Shown here in pieces: positions 34,364 through 43,744 of a stretch of DNA of 64,000 nucleotides (position 1 is its first letter; each line of letters begins with the position of its first letter). Where the stretch lies: the NCBI GenBank assembly GCA_903929755.1, contig CAIYVZ010000034.1:1-64000 (forward strand), given 5' to 3'. The DNA comes from an uncultured Acidobacteriia bacterium. GTDB lineage: Bacteria; Acidobacteriota; Terriglobia; Bryobacterales; Bryobacteraceae. The notes under the pieces are model-generated. The model saw only the letters and a program-made list of their open reading frames with translations. It did no database searches and was not told the origin of the DNA. Made by a program: the position numbers and the translations under genes.

Positions 34364-34891
34364 CTATTTTTTGTGGGCTTCGATGTAGTCGAGGGCGAAT
34401 TTCTTCAGGCCCGGGCTGGCCAGGCCGAGTTGCGCGGCTTCATCGGTGGCACGGTCCAGTTCCCACTTATCGATGAGGACGCGCTTAATCAGCCACATGG
34501 TTGCGGCGCGACCTCCCGTGGCGCAGTGGATGAAGGCGGGCTGGTTGCCGGCGGTCCGGATGATCTGGAGAAAGTGATCGGCAACGGCGGGGTCCGGGGC
34601 GGCTCCGGCAAAGGGGAGGTGGACGAAGGTGATGCCGACCTCCCTGGCGGCTGCGGCTTCCGCGTCAATTTCGGCGCCGGGTTCGGTGGCCACGCGGAGA
34701 TTGATGATGGAGGCGAAGCCCATCTTCTGAATCCCGGCGATGGATGTGGGTTTGATGGCTCCGGTGCAGGCGACGGTAGATTCCACCTGGGCGAAGTTGG
34801 TGATACCTTCTACGGTGGGTTTTGTCACCTGCGCCATACCCGCGGTTATGCAGAATACCGCGACAGCAAGACTCAGAAGTACTTGTTTCAT
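34364..34891 (-). CDS. Exported beta-lactamase-hydrolase-like / dual-specificity phosphatase-like protein
   Basis: 175 residues with a signal peptide (MKQVLLSLAVAVFCITAGMA). The phosphatase P-loop is FIHCATGGRAA: Cys123 and Arg128 form the Cx5R motif. It has the DUF442/BLH layout: ITNFAQVESTVACTGAIKP, ASIINLRV, GITFVHLPF. Cytosolic BLH relatives take part in sulfide metabolism or phosphatase reactions; this exported form has no assigned substrate. The ATG at 34891 is preferred to the TTG one codon before. Confidence 0.8.
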   Translation of the reverse strand: MKQVLLSLAVAVFCITAGMAQVTKPTVEGITNFAQVESTVACTGAIKPTSIAGIQKMGFASIINLRVATEPGAEIDAEAAAAREVGITFVHLPFAGAAPDPAVADHFLQIIRTAGNQPAFIHCATGGRAATMWLIKRVLIDKWELDRATDEAAQLGLASPGLKKFALDYIEAHKK

Positions 34892-34999
34892 CAATGCACC
34901 TTACTCTTTTGAGAGTAACTCTTTTGAGCGTAAAGCTTCCGCTGGTCCGGCCGGAGGCGGTGTTTGGTGTCGAGACTCGACACCGCAGGTGGGGGCCAT

Positions 35000-35089
35000 T
35001 CAGGTGGCCACCCCGAAACGGGGCAGGATCCAGCGCTGCAGGGCGAACCAAGCGGCGAAGAAGAGAGCTATTTCTAACCAGTCAGGCAT
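35000..35089 (-). CDS. 29-residue membrane microprotein
   Basis: ATG to TGA, 29 codons, with a strong ribosome-binding site (AAGGAGAA, 4 nt spacing). The peptide starts MPDWLEIALFFAAWFALQRW and ends RFGVAT: one hydrophobic helix with an acidic N-side and basic C-side. Codon use and the ribosome site make it look real. Its role is unknown. Confidence 0.6.
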   Translation of the reverse strand: MPDWLEIALFFAAWFALQRWILPRFGVAT

Positions 35090-35265
35090 CGTTTCTCCTT
35101 GTTATTGTCCCTTGTGACTGCTTCTGATGATGCTCCGCATCTTCCAATGGATCCACGCGAAACGCCAAATCTGCCGGGGGGAGGCAGGTGCGGCGGAACC
35201 GGGGCCCCTTGTTGCGTTGGGTCGCATAGAGCCGGGCAACTCGATTCCTTTCTTTGTGGCCAGAA

Positions 35266-36270
35266 CTACTGCGGTAAAGCCGGTTGGCGGATGTAGTCCG
35301 CGGGGATTTCACCGGTGAGGGTTTTGAGCCAGGCGACGATTTGGGTTACCTGCTGGTCATCGAGTTTGCGGTCGAGCTGGTATTCGCCCATCAGGCGGAC
35401 GGCTTCGTCGAGCGTCGCGACTTTTCCGGTGTGAAAGTACGGGCCGGTCTTTTCCACGTTGCGCAGCGAGGGAACCTTGAAGACCAGACGGTCGGCCGTG
35501 TTGCCAGTGACGCCCATGCGACCGGTATCGGTGGCGACGGGCCATGTCTTCTTCGCCCCCAGTTTCTGAAACGCCTGGCCTCCGATATAAGGGCCGTTGT
35601 GGCAACTCATGCAACCTGCCTGCATGAACTGGTGGTGCCCGGCCATCTCATCGGAGGTGATCGCGCCCTGGTCGCCGCTCATAAAGCGGTCCCAGCGGGA
35701 GGGTGTGACGAGTTTGCGTTCAAAGGCTCCGATGGCCCGGGCCATGTTGTTAAAGGTGACGGGCTCGGCGGAATCGGGGAACGCCTCGTGAAAGGCGTTG
35801 CGATAGCCGGGAATGGCGCGGAGCGTGGCGACGACTTCCGCCTCGGAACTCATGGCCATCTCCACGGGATTCATGACGGGGCCTTTGGCCTGCTCCTCCA
35901 CGTTCGGGGCGCGACCGTCCCAGAACTGGACGAAATGTCCGGCAGCGTTATAGACGGTGGGGGAATTTCGGCCACCGAGCTGGCCTTTATCACCGCTGGA
36001 GACCGGCTTGCCATCCACGCCGTAGTTGGCCAGGTTATGGCAGGAATTGCAGGAAACGTCGTGGTTCCGGGAAAGGCGGGCATCGTAGAAGAGCATGCGG
36101 CCCAGATTGATTTTGGCGGGGGTGAGCGGGTTTGACTCCGACGTGATGGCGTCGGGGAGCTTCATTGAGCCCATCATGCCCATCATGCCGCGACCTTGCT
36201 GCGCCGGAGCACTCACCACAATTGCCAGACCGAGTACCAAAGTGTTTGAAAAACGATGATTGCCGTACAT
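35266..36270 (-). CDS. Cytochrome-c peroxidase-like dihaem protein (MauG/CcpA family)
   Basis: 334 residues from ATG 36270 (a GTG two codons earlier is possible). The signal peptide ends near VSAPAQQ and is followed by a Met/Gly-rich stretch (GRGMMGMMGSM). Two CxxCH haem sites: CNSCH near residue 77 and CMSCH near 228. The BCCP core is recognisable as KINLGRMLFYDARLSRN, VQFWDGRAPNVEEQA and LVFKVPSLRNVEKTGPYFHT. Such periplasmic enzymes reduce hydrogen peroxide or oxidise protein side chains. The Met-rich segment could bind copper, but that is speculative. Confidence 0.9.
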   Translation of the reverse strand: MYGNHRFSNTLVLGLAIVVSAPAQQGRGMMGMMGSMKLPDAITSESNPLTPAKINLGRMLFYDARLSRNHDVSCNSCHNLANYGVDGKPVSSGDKGQLGGRNSPTVYNAAGHFVQFWDGRAPNVEEQAKGPVMNPVEMAMSSEAEVVATLRAIPGYRNAFHEAFPDSAEPVTFNNMARAIGAFERKLVTPSRWDRFMSGDQGAITSDEMAGHHQFMQAGCMSCHNGPYIGGQAFQKLGAKKTWPVATDTGRMGVTGNTADRLVFKVPSLRNVEKTGPYFHTGKVATLDEAVRLMGEYQLDRKLDDQQVTQIVAWLKTLTGEIPADYIRQPALPQ

Positions 36271-36338
36271 ATTCACCTACCTCATAGTCTGAGATGCAAT
36301 CGCAGGGCCACGGTGACGTATTATCCTGGGCTCCAGGG

Positions 36339-37574
36339 TTATTCGTAGTGCAGCGCTTCAATAGGGTCAAGATAGGCGGCTTTGCGTGCCGGGTAGTAGC
36401 CAAAGAAGACTCCGACTAAGGCCGAGAACATAAAAGCGAGCAGCACGGAGAACACACTTACTTTGGTAGTCCATTCCGCGAAGTATGAGATAAGAGCAGA
36501 GGCCGCCAGGCCGACGACTATTCCGATAATTCCTCCCAGCAGCGAGAGGGTTACGGCTTCTACCAGGAACTGTGACAAGATGTCTTGGGTTCTGGCGCCG
36601 ACGGCCTGCCGGAGGCCGATTTCGCGCGTTCTTTCAGTGACCGAAACCAGCATGATGTTCATGATGCCGATGCCGCCGACGATCAGCGACACGGAAGCGA
36701 TGGCGCCCAGCAGAATCGACATCACCTGCGCCGAGGTTTCCTGGGCGGCGAACACTTCCGTCAGGTTGCGAACGGTGAAGTCGTCCTCATGCTCGGGCTG
36801 AATGCGGTGGCGCTCGCGCAGCAGGGTAGTCATTTCGGAGAGTGCCTGGTCCATCTGATCCGGGCTGCCTGCCTGCACCATTAAGGTGCCGACAGACTTC
36901 GCATTCGCGCGGTTACGGCCAATCACCTTCTGGCGCGCGGAAGAAATGGGCAGGAGGATGACATCGTCCTGGTCCTGTCCGGTCGGCGACTGACCTTTGG
37001 GGGTCAGCACGCCGGAGACGGTGAAGGGTACGTTCTTGACGATGATGACCTGGCCGGTAGGCTCCGCACCGCCGAAGAGATTCTGCGCGACGGTTTCCCC
37101 CAGGACCGCGACTTTGGCACCGGCGTCCACATCCTGGTCGGTAAAGAACTGGCCCGATTTCATGGTGAGGTCGCGAATGATCGTGTAAGCGGGCGTGACT
37201 CCCTGGGCGCTGGTAGCCCAGTTGGCGCTGCCAAAAACGATCTGCACGCCGCCGCGAAGGGTGGGCGCGACCGCCGCGACGGCGGGGCACTCCGCAGCGA
37301 TGGCTTTGGCGTCATCTTCCGTGAGAGTGGAGACGCCGCCCGAGCCGAGCCGGACACCATTGGTGCTGATGCTGCCGGGCAGGACGATGATGAGGTTGCT
37401 GCCGATGCTTTGAATCTGGTCCTGGATGCGGGCCGTGGCGCCTGATCCGACGCCGACCATAGCGATAACCGCAGCGACTCCAATGATGATGCCGAGCATG
37501 GTGAGGGCGGAGCGAGCCCGGTTCACGCGCAGGGCGCGGAGGGCGATCCGCAGGCTGGAGAGCAGTTTATTCAT
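36339..37574 (-). CDS. ABC transporter permease, MacB/FtsX type
   Basis: 411 residues. N-terminal transmembrane helix (SALTMLGIIIGVAAVIAMVG), a periplasmic MacB_PCD domain (about 45-240, with GQVIIVKNVPFTVSGVLTPK), and three C-terminal helices (about 285-400, VGGIGIMNIMLVSVTERTRE). Its ATG overlaps the stop of the ATPase gene upstream (4-nt overlap). With the ATPase and the HlyD-like protein it forms a MacAB-type mechanotransmission efflux or lipoprotein-related system. The substrate is unknown and no TolC gene is adjacent. Confidence 0.93.
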   Translation of the reverse strand: MNKLLSSLRIALRALRVNRARSALTMLGIIIGVAAVIAMVGVGSGATARIQDQIQSIGSNLIIVLPGSISTNGVRLGSGGVSTLTEDDAKAIAAECPAVAAVAPTLRGGVQIVFGSANWATSAQGVTPAYTIIRDLTMKSGQFFTDQDVDAGAKVAVLGETVAQNLFGGAEPTGQVIIVKNVPFTVSGVLTPKGQSPTGQDQDDVILLPISSARQKVIGRNRANAKSVGTLMVQAGSPDQMDQALSEMTTLLRERHRIQPEHEDDFTVRNLTEVFAAQETSAQVMSILLGAIASVSLIVGGIGIMNIMLVSVTERTREIGLRQAVGARTQDILSQFLVEAVTLSLLGGIIGIVVGLAASALISYFAEWTTKVSVFSVLLAFMFSALVGVFFGYYPARKAAYLDPIEALHYE

Positions 37575-38341
37575 TGGCGGACCTCGACTTCTTTCGTGGC
37601 AGCAGGGAGTTCCTGTGGCAGGGCGGCACGGTCGGTTTGGGCATCGTGCGGGGCCACGATGACCTGGTTCGATTCGATACGACCGTCTTTCAGGTTGATC
37701 TTCCGGTTCGCGTAACTGGCCATGTTGGCGTCGTGGGTTACCAGCAGAATCGTGATGCCGTCGTCGCGATTCAGACGCTGAAAGATGGCCATAATTTCGA
37801 GTGAAGTCCGGGAGTCGAGGGCTCCGGTGGGCTCATCGGCCAGGATGATCTTCGGGCTGTTAACCATGGCGCGGGCGATGGCGACGCGCTGTTGCTGCCC
37901 CCCGGAGAGCTGGCTGGGCTGGTGCTGGCCACGGTCGCCGAGGCCCACGGTCTGCAGCGCTTTGAGCGCTTTCTCACGCCGCTCCCTGGCGGGTAAGTCG
38001 GTGTAGAGCAGGGGGAGTTCCACGTTTTCCAGAGCCGAGGTCCGGGCGAGAAGATTGAATTGCTGAAAAACGAACCCAATCTTCTTATTACGGATTTCGG
38101 CGAGCTGGTCGCGGGTGAGGTCGCCGATACCGGCCCCATCGAGTTTATAAGTGCCGGAGGTGGGCTTGTCGAGGCAGCCGAGAATATTCATGAGCGTCGA
38201 TTTTCCGGAGCCCGAAGGCCCCATGATGGCGACGAAATCGCCGCGCTCGATCCGGAAGGTGATGCCCTTCAGGACGTGGACGGGAATTTCACCCAGCTGG
38301 AAGTCGCGAACGAGGTCGGTGGTTTCGATGACGTCCGGCAT
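37571..38341 (-). CDS. ABC transporter ATP-binding protein, MacB/LolD type
   Basis: 256 residues from ATG 38341; an upstream frame extension has no homology. Walker [19 protein letters not shown]-loop FVFQQFNLL, signature [15 protein letters not shown], Walker [13 protein letters not shown] and the H-loop in LLVTHD are all present. It overlaps the permease by 4 nt and follows the membrane-fusion gene by 4 nt, a tight three-gene operon. A C-terminal extension of about 30 residues (after [10 protein letters not shown]) is not conserved in the family. Confidence 0.95.
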   Translation of the reverse strand: MPDVIETTDLVRDFQLGEIPVHVLKGITFRIERGDFVAIMGPSGSGKSTLMNILGCLDKPTSGTYKLDGAGIGDLTRDQLAEIRNKKIGFVFQQFNLLARTSALENVELPLLYTDLPARERREKALKALQTVGLGDRGQHQPSQLSGGQQQRVAIARAMVNSPKIILADEPTGALDSRTSLEIMAIFQRLNRDDGITILLVTHDANMASYANRKINLKDGRIESNQVIVAPHDAQTDRAALPQELPAATKEVEVRQ

Positions 38342-38345
38342 GACG

Positions 38346-39686
38346 CTAGAAGCCGGGTCCCCGGCCCTGGGTGGGAGTTCTGGCGGCCGGCGTCGCGGTT
38401 TTGGCCAGAACACTGAGGATGACCCGGGTTCCGGGCTGCAGGTCACCGGAGGTTATCTCAGTGAAATTGCCATCGGTTTCGCCGGTGGTGACGGCGATCC
38501 TTTGCGGTTCGCCTTTGGCGTTCGGTATCCAGACGGCCTGTTCGCGTCCAGCCGCTTTGGGTACCGTCGCCGGGCGGTAGCGGAGGGCGGCATTGGGAAT
38601 TCTGAGAACACCGGTGCGCTGGGTGACGAGGATTTTCACGTTGGCGGTCATGCCGGGGAAGAGCCTGAGATCGGGGTTGGAAGCGGCGATGACGACATCG
38701 TAGGAGATGACGTTTTGGACGTTTATAGGCGCCAGCCGGATTTCGGTGACAATCCCTTTAAAGATCTGCCCCGGGTAGGCGTCCACCGTGAAGGTGCCGG
38801 GTTGGCCTACGCGGGCGCGGCCCACGTCGGCTTCGGCAACGTTGGTGTCAATCTGCATACGGGTCAGGTCCTGCGCGATCTCAAAGAGCGTGGGGGTGGC
38901 GAGACTGGCGGCGACGGTCTGGCCGACATCGATCTTACGGGCGACGACAACGCCGTCTACGGGGGCCTTAATCCAGGTATGGTCGAGATCAATTTGCGTG
39001 GTGCGGAGCGCGGCCTCGAACTGCCTCACCTGCGCCAGGCTGGTGGCGAGTTGAGTCCGGGCGGAAACGAGTTCGGCTTCGGCGACGCGGATATTTTCCT
39101 CGGCAGCGCGGCGCTGGGCGCTGGCCGCCTGCTGATCGGCGGATGCGGTATTTGACGCAGTTCTGGCGGTATCCAGATCTTCTGCAGAGAGGATGCCCTC
39201 TTTGGCGAGTTGGGTCCGGCGGCCAAGTTTCGTGACGGCATCCGTGGCTGTTGCCTCGCTTTTGGCAACGTTGGCGCTGGCCGCTGCGAGCGTGGCGTGG
39301 CTGGCCTGTATGGCAGCCTGCGCTTTGTTGATCCCGGCTTCGGAGTTGGCGACTGCTGCTTTGGCTGCGTCGAGGCTGGCCTGGCTTTGGTCGACACGGG
39401 CCTGGAGGGCCGCCGGATCAATGCGGGCGATGATTTGGCCCTTAGTGACCTTGGTATTGAAATCGGCGTAGAGGCTCTGGATTGTTCCGGAGATCTGAGA
39501 GCCAACCTGAACGGTGACAACCGCGTTGGGGGTCCCGGTGGCGGAGATGGTTACGTTGATGTCGCCGTGGTCCGCGGCGACGGTGCGGTATTCAACTTTT
39601 GTGCCCGCGCCGAGGAAATACCACGTTCCCAGCCCTGCTGCGGCGCAGGCCGCTATGGCGGTGAGGGTGAGGGTCTTCCGTTGCAT
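38346..39686 (-). CDS. Periplasmic membrane-fusion protein, MacA/HlyD type
   Basis: 446 residues from ATG 39686. N-terminal anchor helix (TLTAIAACAAAGLGTWYFLG), lipoyl-like half (VQVGSQISGTIQSLYADFNT), a long Ala-rich coiled-coil hairpin (about 105-240), the second lipoyl half (IKAPVDGVVVARKIDVGQTV), a beta-barrel and a membrane-proximal domain. It would join the ABC transporter to an outer-membrane channel. The tail (PTQGRGPGF) is short and disordered. First gene of the operon. Confidence 0.93.
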   Translation of the reverse strand: MQRKTLTLTAIAACAAAGLGTWYFLGAGTKVEYRTVAADHGDINVTISATGTPNAVVTVQVGSQISGTIQSLYADFNTKVTKGQIIARIDPAALQARVDQSQASLDAAKAAVANSEAGINKAQAAIQASHATLAAASANVAKSEATATDAVTKLGRRTQLAKEGILSAEDLDTARTASNTASADQQAASAQRRAAEENIRVAEAELVSARTQLATSLAQVRQFEAALRTTQIDLDHTWIKAPVDGVVVARKIDVGQTVAASLATPTLFEIAQDLTRMQIDTNVAEADVGRARVGQPGTFTVDAYPGQIFKGIVTEIRLAPINVQNVISYDVVIAASNPDLRLFPGMTANVKILVTQRTGVLRIPNAALRYRPATVPKAAGREQAVWIPNAKGEPQRIAVTTGETDGNFTEITSGDLQPGTRVILSVLAKTATPAARTPTQGRGPGF

Positions 39687-40008
39687 GTTCGGACTTGGTG
39701 GGTGCACGTTGGAGGCCAGAGTCAAGGCTCGCGGCAGGGTGACCCTGGTCTGGTGCGCAGGTCCTCGAGACGTATCGCGGGTAAGAAAGCGGCTGCCTGA
39801 ACGCTTGGTTGCAGGCCTGGATGAGGCATTTACCCAATGCGTCCGGCGATTGGGCGTGGAGCGGCAGGGCCGGATCTCGGGGCAGCGCGGCGAAATACGG
39901 TCACCCGCTTGCGCGTTGGTCAGAATGGCGGAGTTTGGTGAACCGCGGCTGGAATGTGGGCTGTTTGGGGCCTTGGTATCCCGCGTGCATACAGTGCGGC
40001 GAATAGCC

Positions 40009-40221
40009 ATGAATCAGGACACAGTGCACGAACTACACCGGGAGGCCGCCCGGCAACACGAACTGGCCGCACATTCGCACCGCACAGCCTCCGAGCATAA
40101 CGAAAAAGGCGATCATGAAACGGCCTTCTGGCATGCGGAGCGCGCTTTGGAGTACGCCAGCCGCGCTTACCAGGTGGCCCAGGACGCCCACAATAAATCG
40201 GGGCAGATCAGAACTCTATAA
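40009..40221 (+). CDS. Small histidine-rich helical protein
   Basis: 70 residues: MNQDTVHELHREAARQHELA, HSHRTASEHNEKGDHETAFW, ERALEYASRAYQVAQDAHNK. It has ten His and predicted continuous helix, like short hypothetical proteins of soil bacteria with repeated H-x-x-A pattern; possibly metal-binding or stress-related, but no function is known. ATG at 40009. It is divergent from the macA-type gene with a 320-bp upstream region. Confidence 0.65.
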   Translation: MNQDTVHELHREAARQHELAAHSHRTASEHNEKGDHETAFWHAERALEYASRAYQVAQDAHNKSGQIRTL

Positions 40222-40235
40222 GGCTGCCTGTGGGT

Positions 40236-40268
40236 GCACCGGGGCAGTCCGCAGAGATCCCCCGGTGC
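40236..40268 (+). terminator. Hairpin after the small His-rich gene
   Basis: GCACCGGGG/CCCCGGTGC, 9-bp stem and 15-nt loop, then GGGTTGTTTC. The T-tract is weak, so it may be an imperfect terminator. Confidence 0.45.
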
Positions 40269-40423
40269 GGGTTGTTTCACGCCGCGGAGCAGATAATCTG
40301 AAACGATTTACGTACCATTACCACTAAACTGGTGGGCCTTGCGTGCGCAACGTCTGCCGTCCACGTCGTGTTCCAGGCTGGATGGTTCCAGGGAGCGGAA
40401 CCAGAACAGTGAGAGGACCACGT

Positions 40424-41896
40424 ATGTCACACCGAAAGAACGCACTATTTACTTTGATGGCAGTCTGCGGAGTTGGAGGCGCATTGGGCCTTGCGTCACA
40501 GAACCCGACCTCGTTGCCGAACCTTTTCCCGTTTATGAACGATTCCGGGATTTTGGAGACACGGAATACTCCGGGCACAGCGCTTGACCTGACGGGGCCG
40601 TTCTTCCAGTCTCTTGGCACCAACGGCCGGACCTGTGAGACTTGCCATCGTGCGGCACAGGGCTGGGGCGTTTCTGCTAATGAGGTGAAGCAGCGATTTG
40701 AACAGACGCAGGGCCTGGATCCGATTTTTCGAACGAATGATGGGTCGAATTGCAATCACGATATCGACACATCCTCCGTGGGTGGAAGGCGGAAGGCTTA
40801 CAGTCTGCTGACGGACAAGGGCCTGATTCGGGTCACCGTGGATGTTCCGGTCACCGCCGAATTTAACGTCATTGGCGTTCTGAATCCGTATGGCTGTAAT
40901 GAACCCGTGACCCTGTCGATGTACCGCCGTCCGTTGCCCACAACGAATTTGCGCTTTCTGAGCACCCTGATGCGGGATGGCCGCGAGTCCTCCCCTCAGA
41001 CCGGCACGCAGAAGATCACTTTTGCTACGAATCCGGCTGATTTGGTGGCCGATCTGGCACATCAGGCGGTGGACGCGACGAACGGCCATGCGCAGGGGAC
41101 CGTTCCGTTGACGCCCGCGCAGCAGCAGGCGATTGTGGATTTTGAACTCTCGCTTTCCACGGCGCAGGCGGTGGATTTCAAAGCAGGTCCGCTGAATGCA
41201 AATGGCGCGACAGGTGGTCCCGTAGCGTTATCCACGGTGACGACGTCGGCGTTCTTTGTAGGGATGAACGATCCGCTGGGCGGCAATCCGCATGGCACGC
41301 CGTTCACTCCCGCGATCTTCGACCTGTTTTCCGCATGGACCGCGACTCCCGTGGCAGGCCGCGGCCGCGACGATGACGGCGAGAATCGCGGACCGGTTGA
41401 CGACAGTCCGGCGGCACGGCGAGCCAGCATCGCCCGTGGTCAGGCTCTGTTCAACTCGAAGGCTATTCAGATCACGGGCGTTGCCGGACTGAATGACGAC
41501 CTGAACCGTGTCACCATTCCGGGTACCTGCGGCACTTGTCATGATTCTCCCAACGTGGGGAATCACTCGGTTTCGGCACCCCTGAATATTGGCGTCAGCG
41601 ACGCTTCCAGCCCGTTGAACCTGAAATATTTGCCGGTGATTAAGCTGCGGAACAAGGTGACGGGCCAGATTCAGGTGACCAGCGATCCGGGTCGAGCCAT
41701 GATTACGGGCCTGTGGAAGGATGTGGGACGCTTTAAGGGGCCGATTCTGCGGGGTCTGGCGAGTCGTGCGCCGTATTTCCACAACGGGTCGGCAGACACG
41801 CTGGAAGCCGTAATCGACTTCTACAATGCGCGGTTCGCGGTTGGCATTACGCCTCAGGAGAAGAAGGACCTGGTGGCTTTCCTGAAAGCGCTGTAG
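40424..41896 (+). CDS. Dihaem cytochrome c peroxidase-like protein
   Basis: 490 residues from ATG 40424, preceded by GAGAGG. Signal peptide (LFTLMAVCGVGGALGLASQ). Haem sites CETCH and CGTCH lie far apart (about residues 64 and 369). The C-terminal part has the MauG-like end: GPILRGLASRAPYFHNGSAD, LEAVIDFYNARF and LVAFLKAL. It is longer than the 35266 paralogue because of a large insertion between the haems. Probably a periplasmic peroxidase or electron carrier. A strong terminator follows. Confidence 0.85.
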   Translation: MSHRKNALFTLMAVCGVGGALGLASQNPTSLPNLFPFMNDSGILETRNTPGTALDLTGPFFQSLGTNGRTCETCHRAAQGWGVSANEVKQRFEQTQGLDPIFRTNDGSNCNHDIDTSSVGGRRKAYSLLTDKGLIRVTVDVPVTAEFNVIGVLNPYGCNEPVTLSMYRRPLPTTNLRFLSTLMRDGRESSPQTGTQKITFATNPADLVADLAHQAVDATNGHAQGTVPLTPAQQQAIVDFELSLSTAQAVDFKAGPLNANGATGGPVALSTVTTSAFFVGMNDPLGGNPHGTPFTPAIFDLFSAWTATPVAGRGRDDDGENRGPVDDSPAARRASIARGQALFNSKAIQITGVAGLNDDLNRVTIPGTCGTCHDSPNVGNHSVSAPLNIGVSDASSPLNLKYLPVIKLRNKVTGQIQVTSDPGRAMITGLWKDVGRFKGPILRGLASRAPYFHNGSADTLEAVIDFYNARFAVGITPQEKKDLVAFLKAL

Positions 41897-41911
41897 AAAC
41901 CCGGCTATGGG

Positions 41912-41948
41912 GGGCAGGCTGAGGGAAACGCCGCAGCCTGCCCTTTTT
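41912..41948 (+). terminator. Rho-independent terminator
   Basis: Perfect 10-bp stem GGGCAGGCTG/CAGCCTGCCC, 12-nt loop, then TTTTTATTT, 16 nt after the stop. Confidence 0.88.
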
Positions 41949-42060
41949 ATTTGGGGGCAGCCTTCATCACTTCGGCACTCAGCAGCCTGAGTTCGGCACC
42001 GGAGAGGCTGGAAACGCTTGCCAGCAGCAAGAGATTTGTCCGCTGGCTACAATCACAGTT

Positions 42061-43737
42061 ATGCGGGTGTCCAGGGTAACGGTTCTGTTGTGGGCAATCG
42101 CCGCGCCGTTATTTGCGCGGCAGCCGGTTCACGCAAGACACGCCATGGTGGTGACGCGGGAAACGCATGCCACCGAAGTCGGGGTGCAGGTTCTGCAGGC
42201 TGGCGGAAATGCTGTTGATGCGGCAGTTGCCGTGGGGTTCGCGCTGGCGGTGACGCATCCTTCGGCCGGGAATCTGGGGGGCGGCGGCTTCATGCTGCTC
42301 CGGATGGCGGACGGGACTTCCACTTTCATTGATTTCCGCGAGAGAGCGCCGCTTTCGGCCTCCCGCAATATGTATATGGATCAGGCGACGGGCCAGGCGA
42401 CGAAGGATTCGCAACTTGGCTACCGCGCTTCCGGCGTTCCGGGTACGGTTCGGGGGCTGGAGTACGCTCACGCGAAGTACGGCAAAGCGCCGTGGAAGGC
42501 TTTGGTCCAGCCGGCGGTTTCACTGGCGGCAGATGGCTTCCCGGTTCCGTGGGGTGTGGCCCAAACTCTTCAGAGCAAAAACATCAGCGAAAAGCTGGCG
42601 CAGTTTCCCGACTCAAAGCGCATCTTTCTGAAAGACGGGGCCTTCTACGAGTTCGGCGAGACGCTGAAACAGCCGGAACTGGCGGCGACGCTGGGCCGCA
42701 TCCGCGACCACGGTGCGAAAGACTTCTACGAGGGCGAGACGGCACATTTGCTGGCCGCCGATATGGCTGCCCACGGCGGCGAAATCACGCTGGAAGACCT
42801 GCAGCTTTATAAAGTGATCGAACGCAAGGCGCTGGAAGGTACTTACAAAGGCTACGGGGTTATTACCGCGCCGCCGCCCAGTTCGGGTGGCATTGGCTTG
42901 CTGCAGATGCTGGGGATGCTGTCGCTGACCGACTATTCGAAGACAGGCGTGGGGTCTGCCGCTTCCCTGCATTACGAAGTGGAGGCGATGCGCCGCTTTT
43001 TTGCAGACCGTTCGGAGTTCCTGGGCGATGCCGATTTCGTTAAGGTTCCGGTGAAGGGCCTGCTGAATGCGGATTACATCCGAAAAAGGGCGGAGTCGAT
43101 TCAGGCGGGGAAGGCCACGCCGAGTTCTGACATCAGGCAGGGAGATGTGGCCCCGTACGAGAGCCTGGAAACCACACATTATTCGATTGTGGATGAAGCC
43201 GGCAATGCGGTTTCGGTGACGTACACGCTGAATGGCAGCTATGGGTCGGGGGTGACTGCCACCGGACTGGGCTTCCTGCTGAACAATGAGATGGACGATT
43301 TTGCGGCCGATCCGGGGAAGCCGAATCTGTACGGTTTGTTGCAGGGGGAAGCGAATGCGATCGCCCCGCGCAAGACACCTCTGTCCGCCATGACGCCGAC
43401 GATTGTGACGAAGGATGGCAAGCTTTACATGGTGGTGGGGTCACCCGGTGGCCCGACGATTATTACCGCCGTAATGGAGGTGATTCTCAACGTCATCGAT
43501 TTCGGGATGAATATGCAGCAGGCGGTGGATCAGCCGCGCGTCCACCACCAGTGGATGCCCGATTCCATTTCCGCTGAAAACACAATTTCCCCCGATACGA
43601 TTGCCCTTTTGCAGCAGTTCGGCCACACTGTGAAGACGACGAATTCTATCGCGGAAGTTGCCGCGATCCGGGTTTTTGGCGAGTGGCTGGAAGGCGCGCC
43701 GGACGGACGCACGGAAGCAACGGCAAAAGGCTATTAA
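42061..43737 (+). CDS. ggt: Gamma-glutamyltransferase
   Basis: 558 residues with a signal peptide (LLWAIAAPLFARQ). The precursor would self-cleave before T371 in the ETTHYSIVDEAG motif, giving a large and a small subunit with this Thr as nucleophile. Supporting motifs: VLQAGGNAVDAAVAVGFALA, LGGGGFMLLR, DFRERAP, TLNGSYGSGV, LLNNEMDDF, KTPLSAMTPTI and GSPGGPTIITAV. It hydrolyses or transfers the gamma-glutamyl group of glutathione in the periplasm. It heads a run of four same-strand genes with short gaps. Confidence 0.95.
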   Translation: MRVSRVTVLLWAIAAPLFARQPVHARHAMVVTRETHATEVGVQVLQAGGNAVDAAVAVGFALAVTHPSAGNLGGGGFMLLRMADGTSTFIDFRERAPLSASRNMYMDQATGQATKDSQLGYRASGVPGTVRGLEYAHAKYGKAPWKALVQPAVSLAADGFPVPWGVAQTLQSKNISEKLAQFPDSKRIFLKDGAFYEFGETLKQPELAATLGRIRDHGAKDFYEGETAHLLAADMAAHGGEITLEDLQLYKVIERKALEGTYKGYGVITAPPPSSGGIGLLQMLGMLSLTDYSKTGVGSAASLHYEVEAMRRFFADRSEFLGDADFVKVPVKGLLNADYIRKRAESIQAGKATPSSDIRQGDVAPYESLETTHYSIVDEAGNAVSVTYTLNGSYGSGVTATGLGFLLNNEMDDFAADPGKPNLYGLLQGEANAIAPRKTPLSAMTPTIVTKDGKLYMVVGSPGGPTIITAVMEVILNVIDFGMNMQQAVDQPRVHHQWMPDSISAENTISPDTIALLQQFGHTVKTTNSIAEVAAIRVFGEWLEGAPDGRTEATAKGY

Positions 43738-43744
43738 CATCAAC

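Noticed and set aside
41947-42045. Minus-strand frame ending LSAEVMKAAPK, like the C-terminus of a lost gene
   Set aside because: Only about 30 codons, no start and no family match; it lies between a terminator and the ggt promoter. A relic is possible but not supported.
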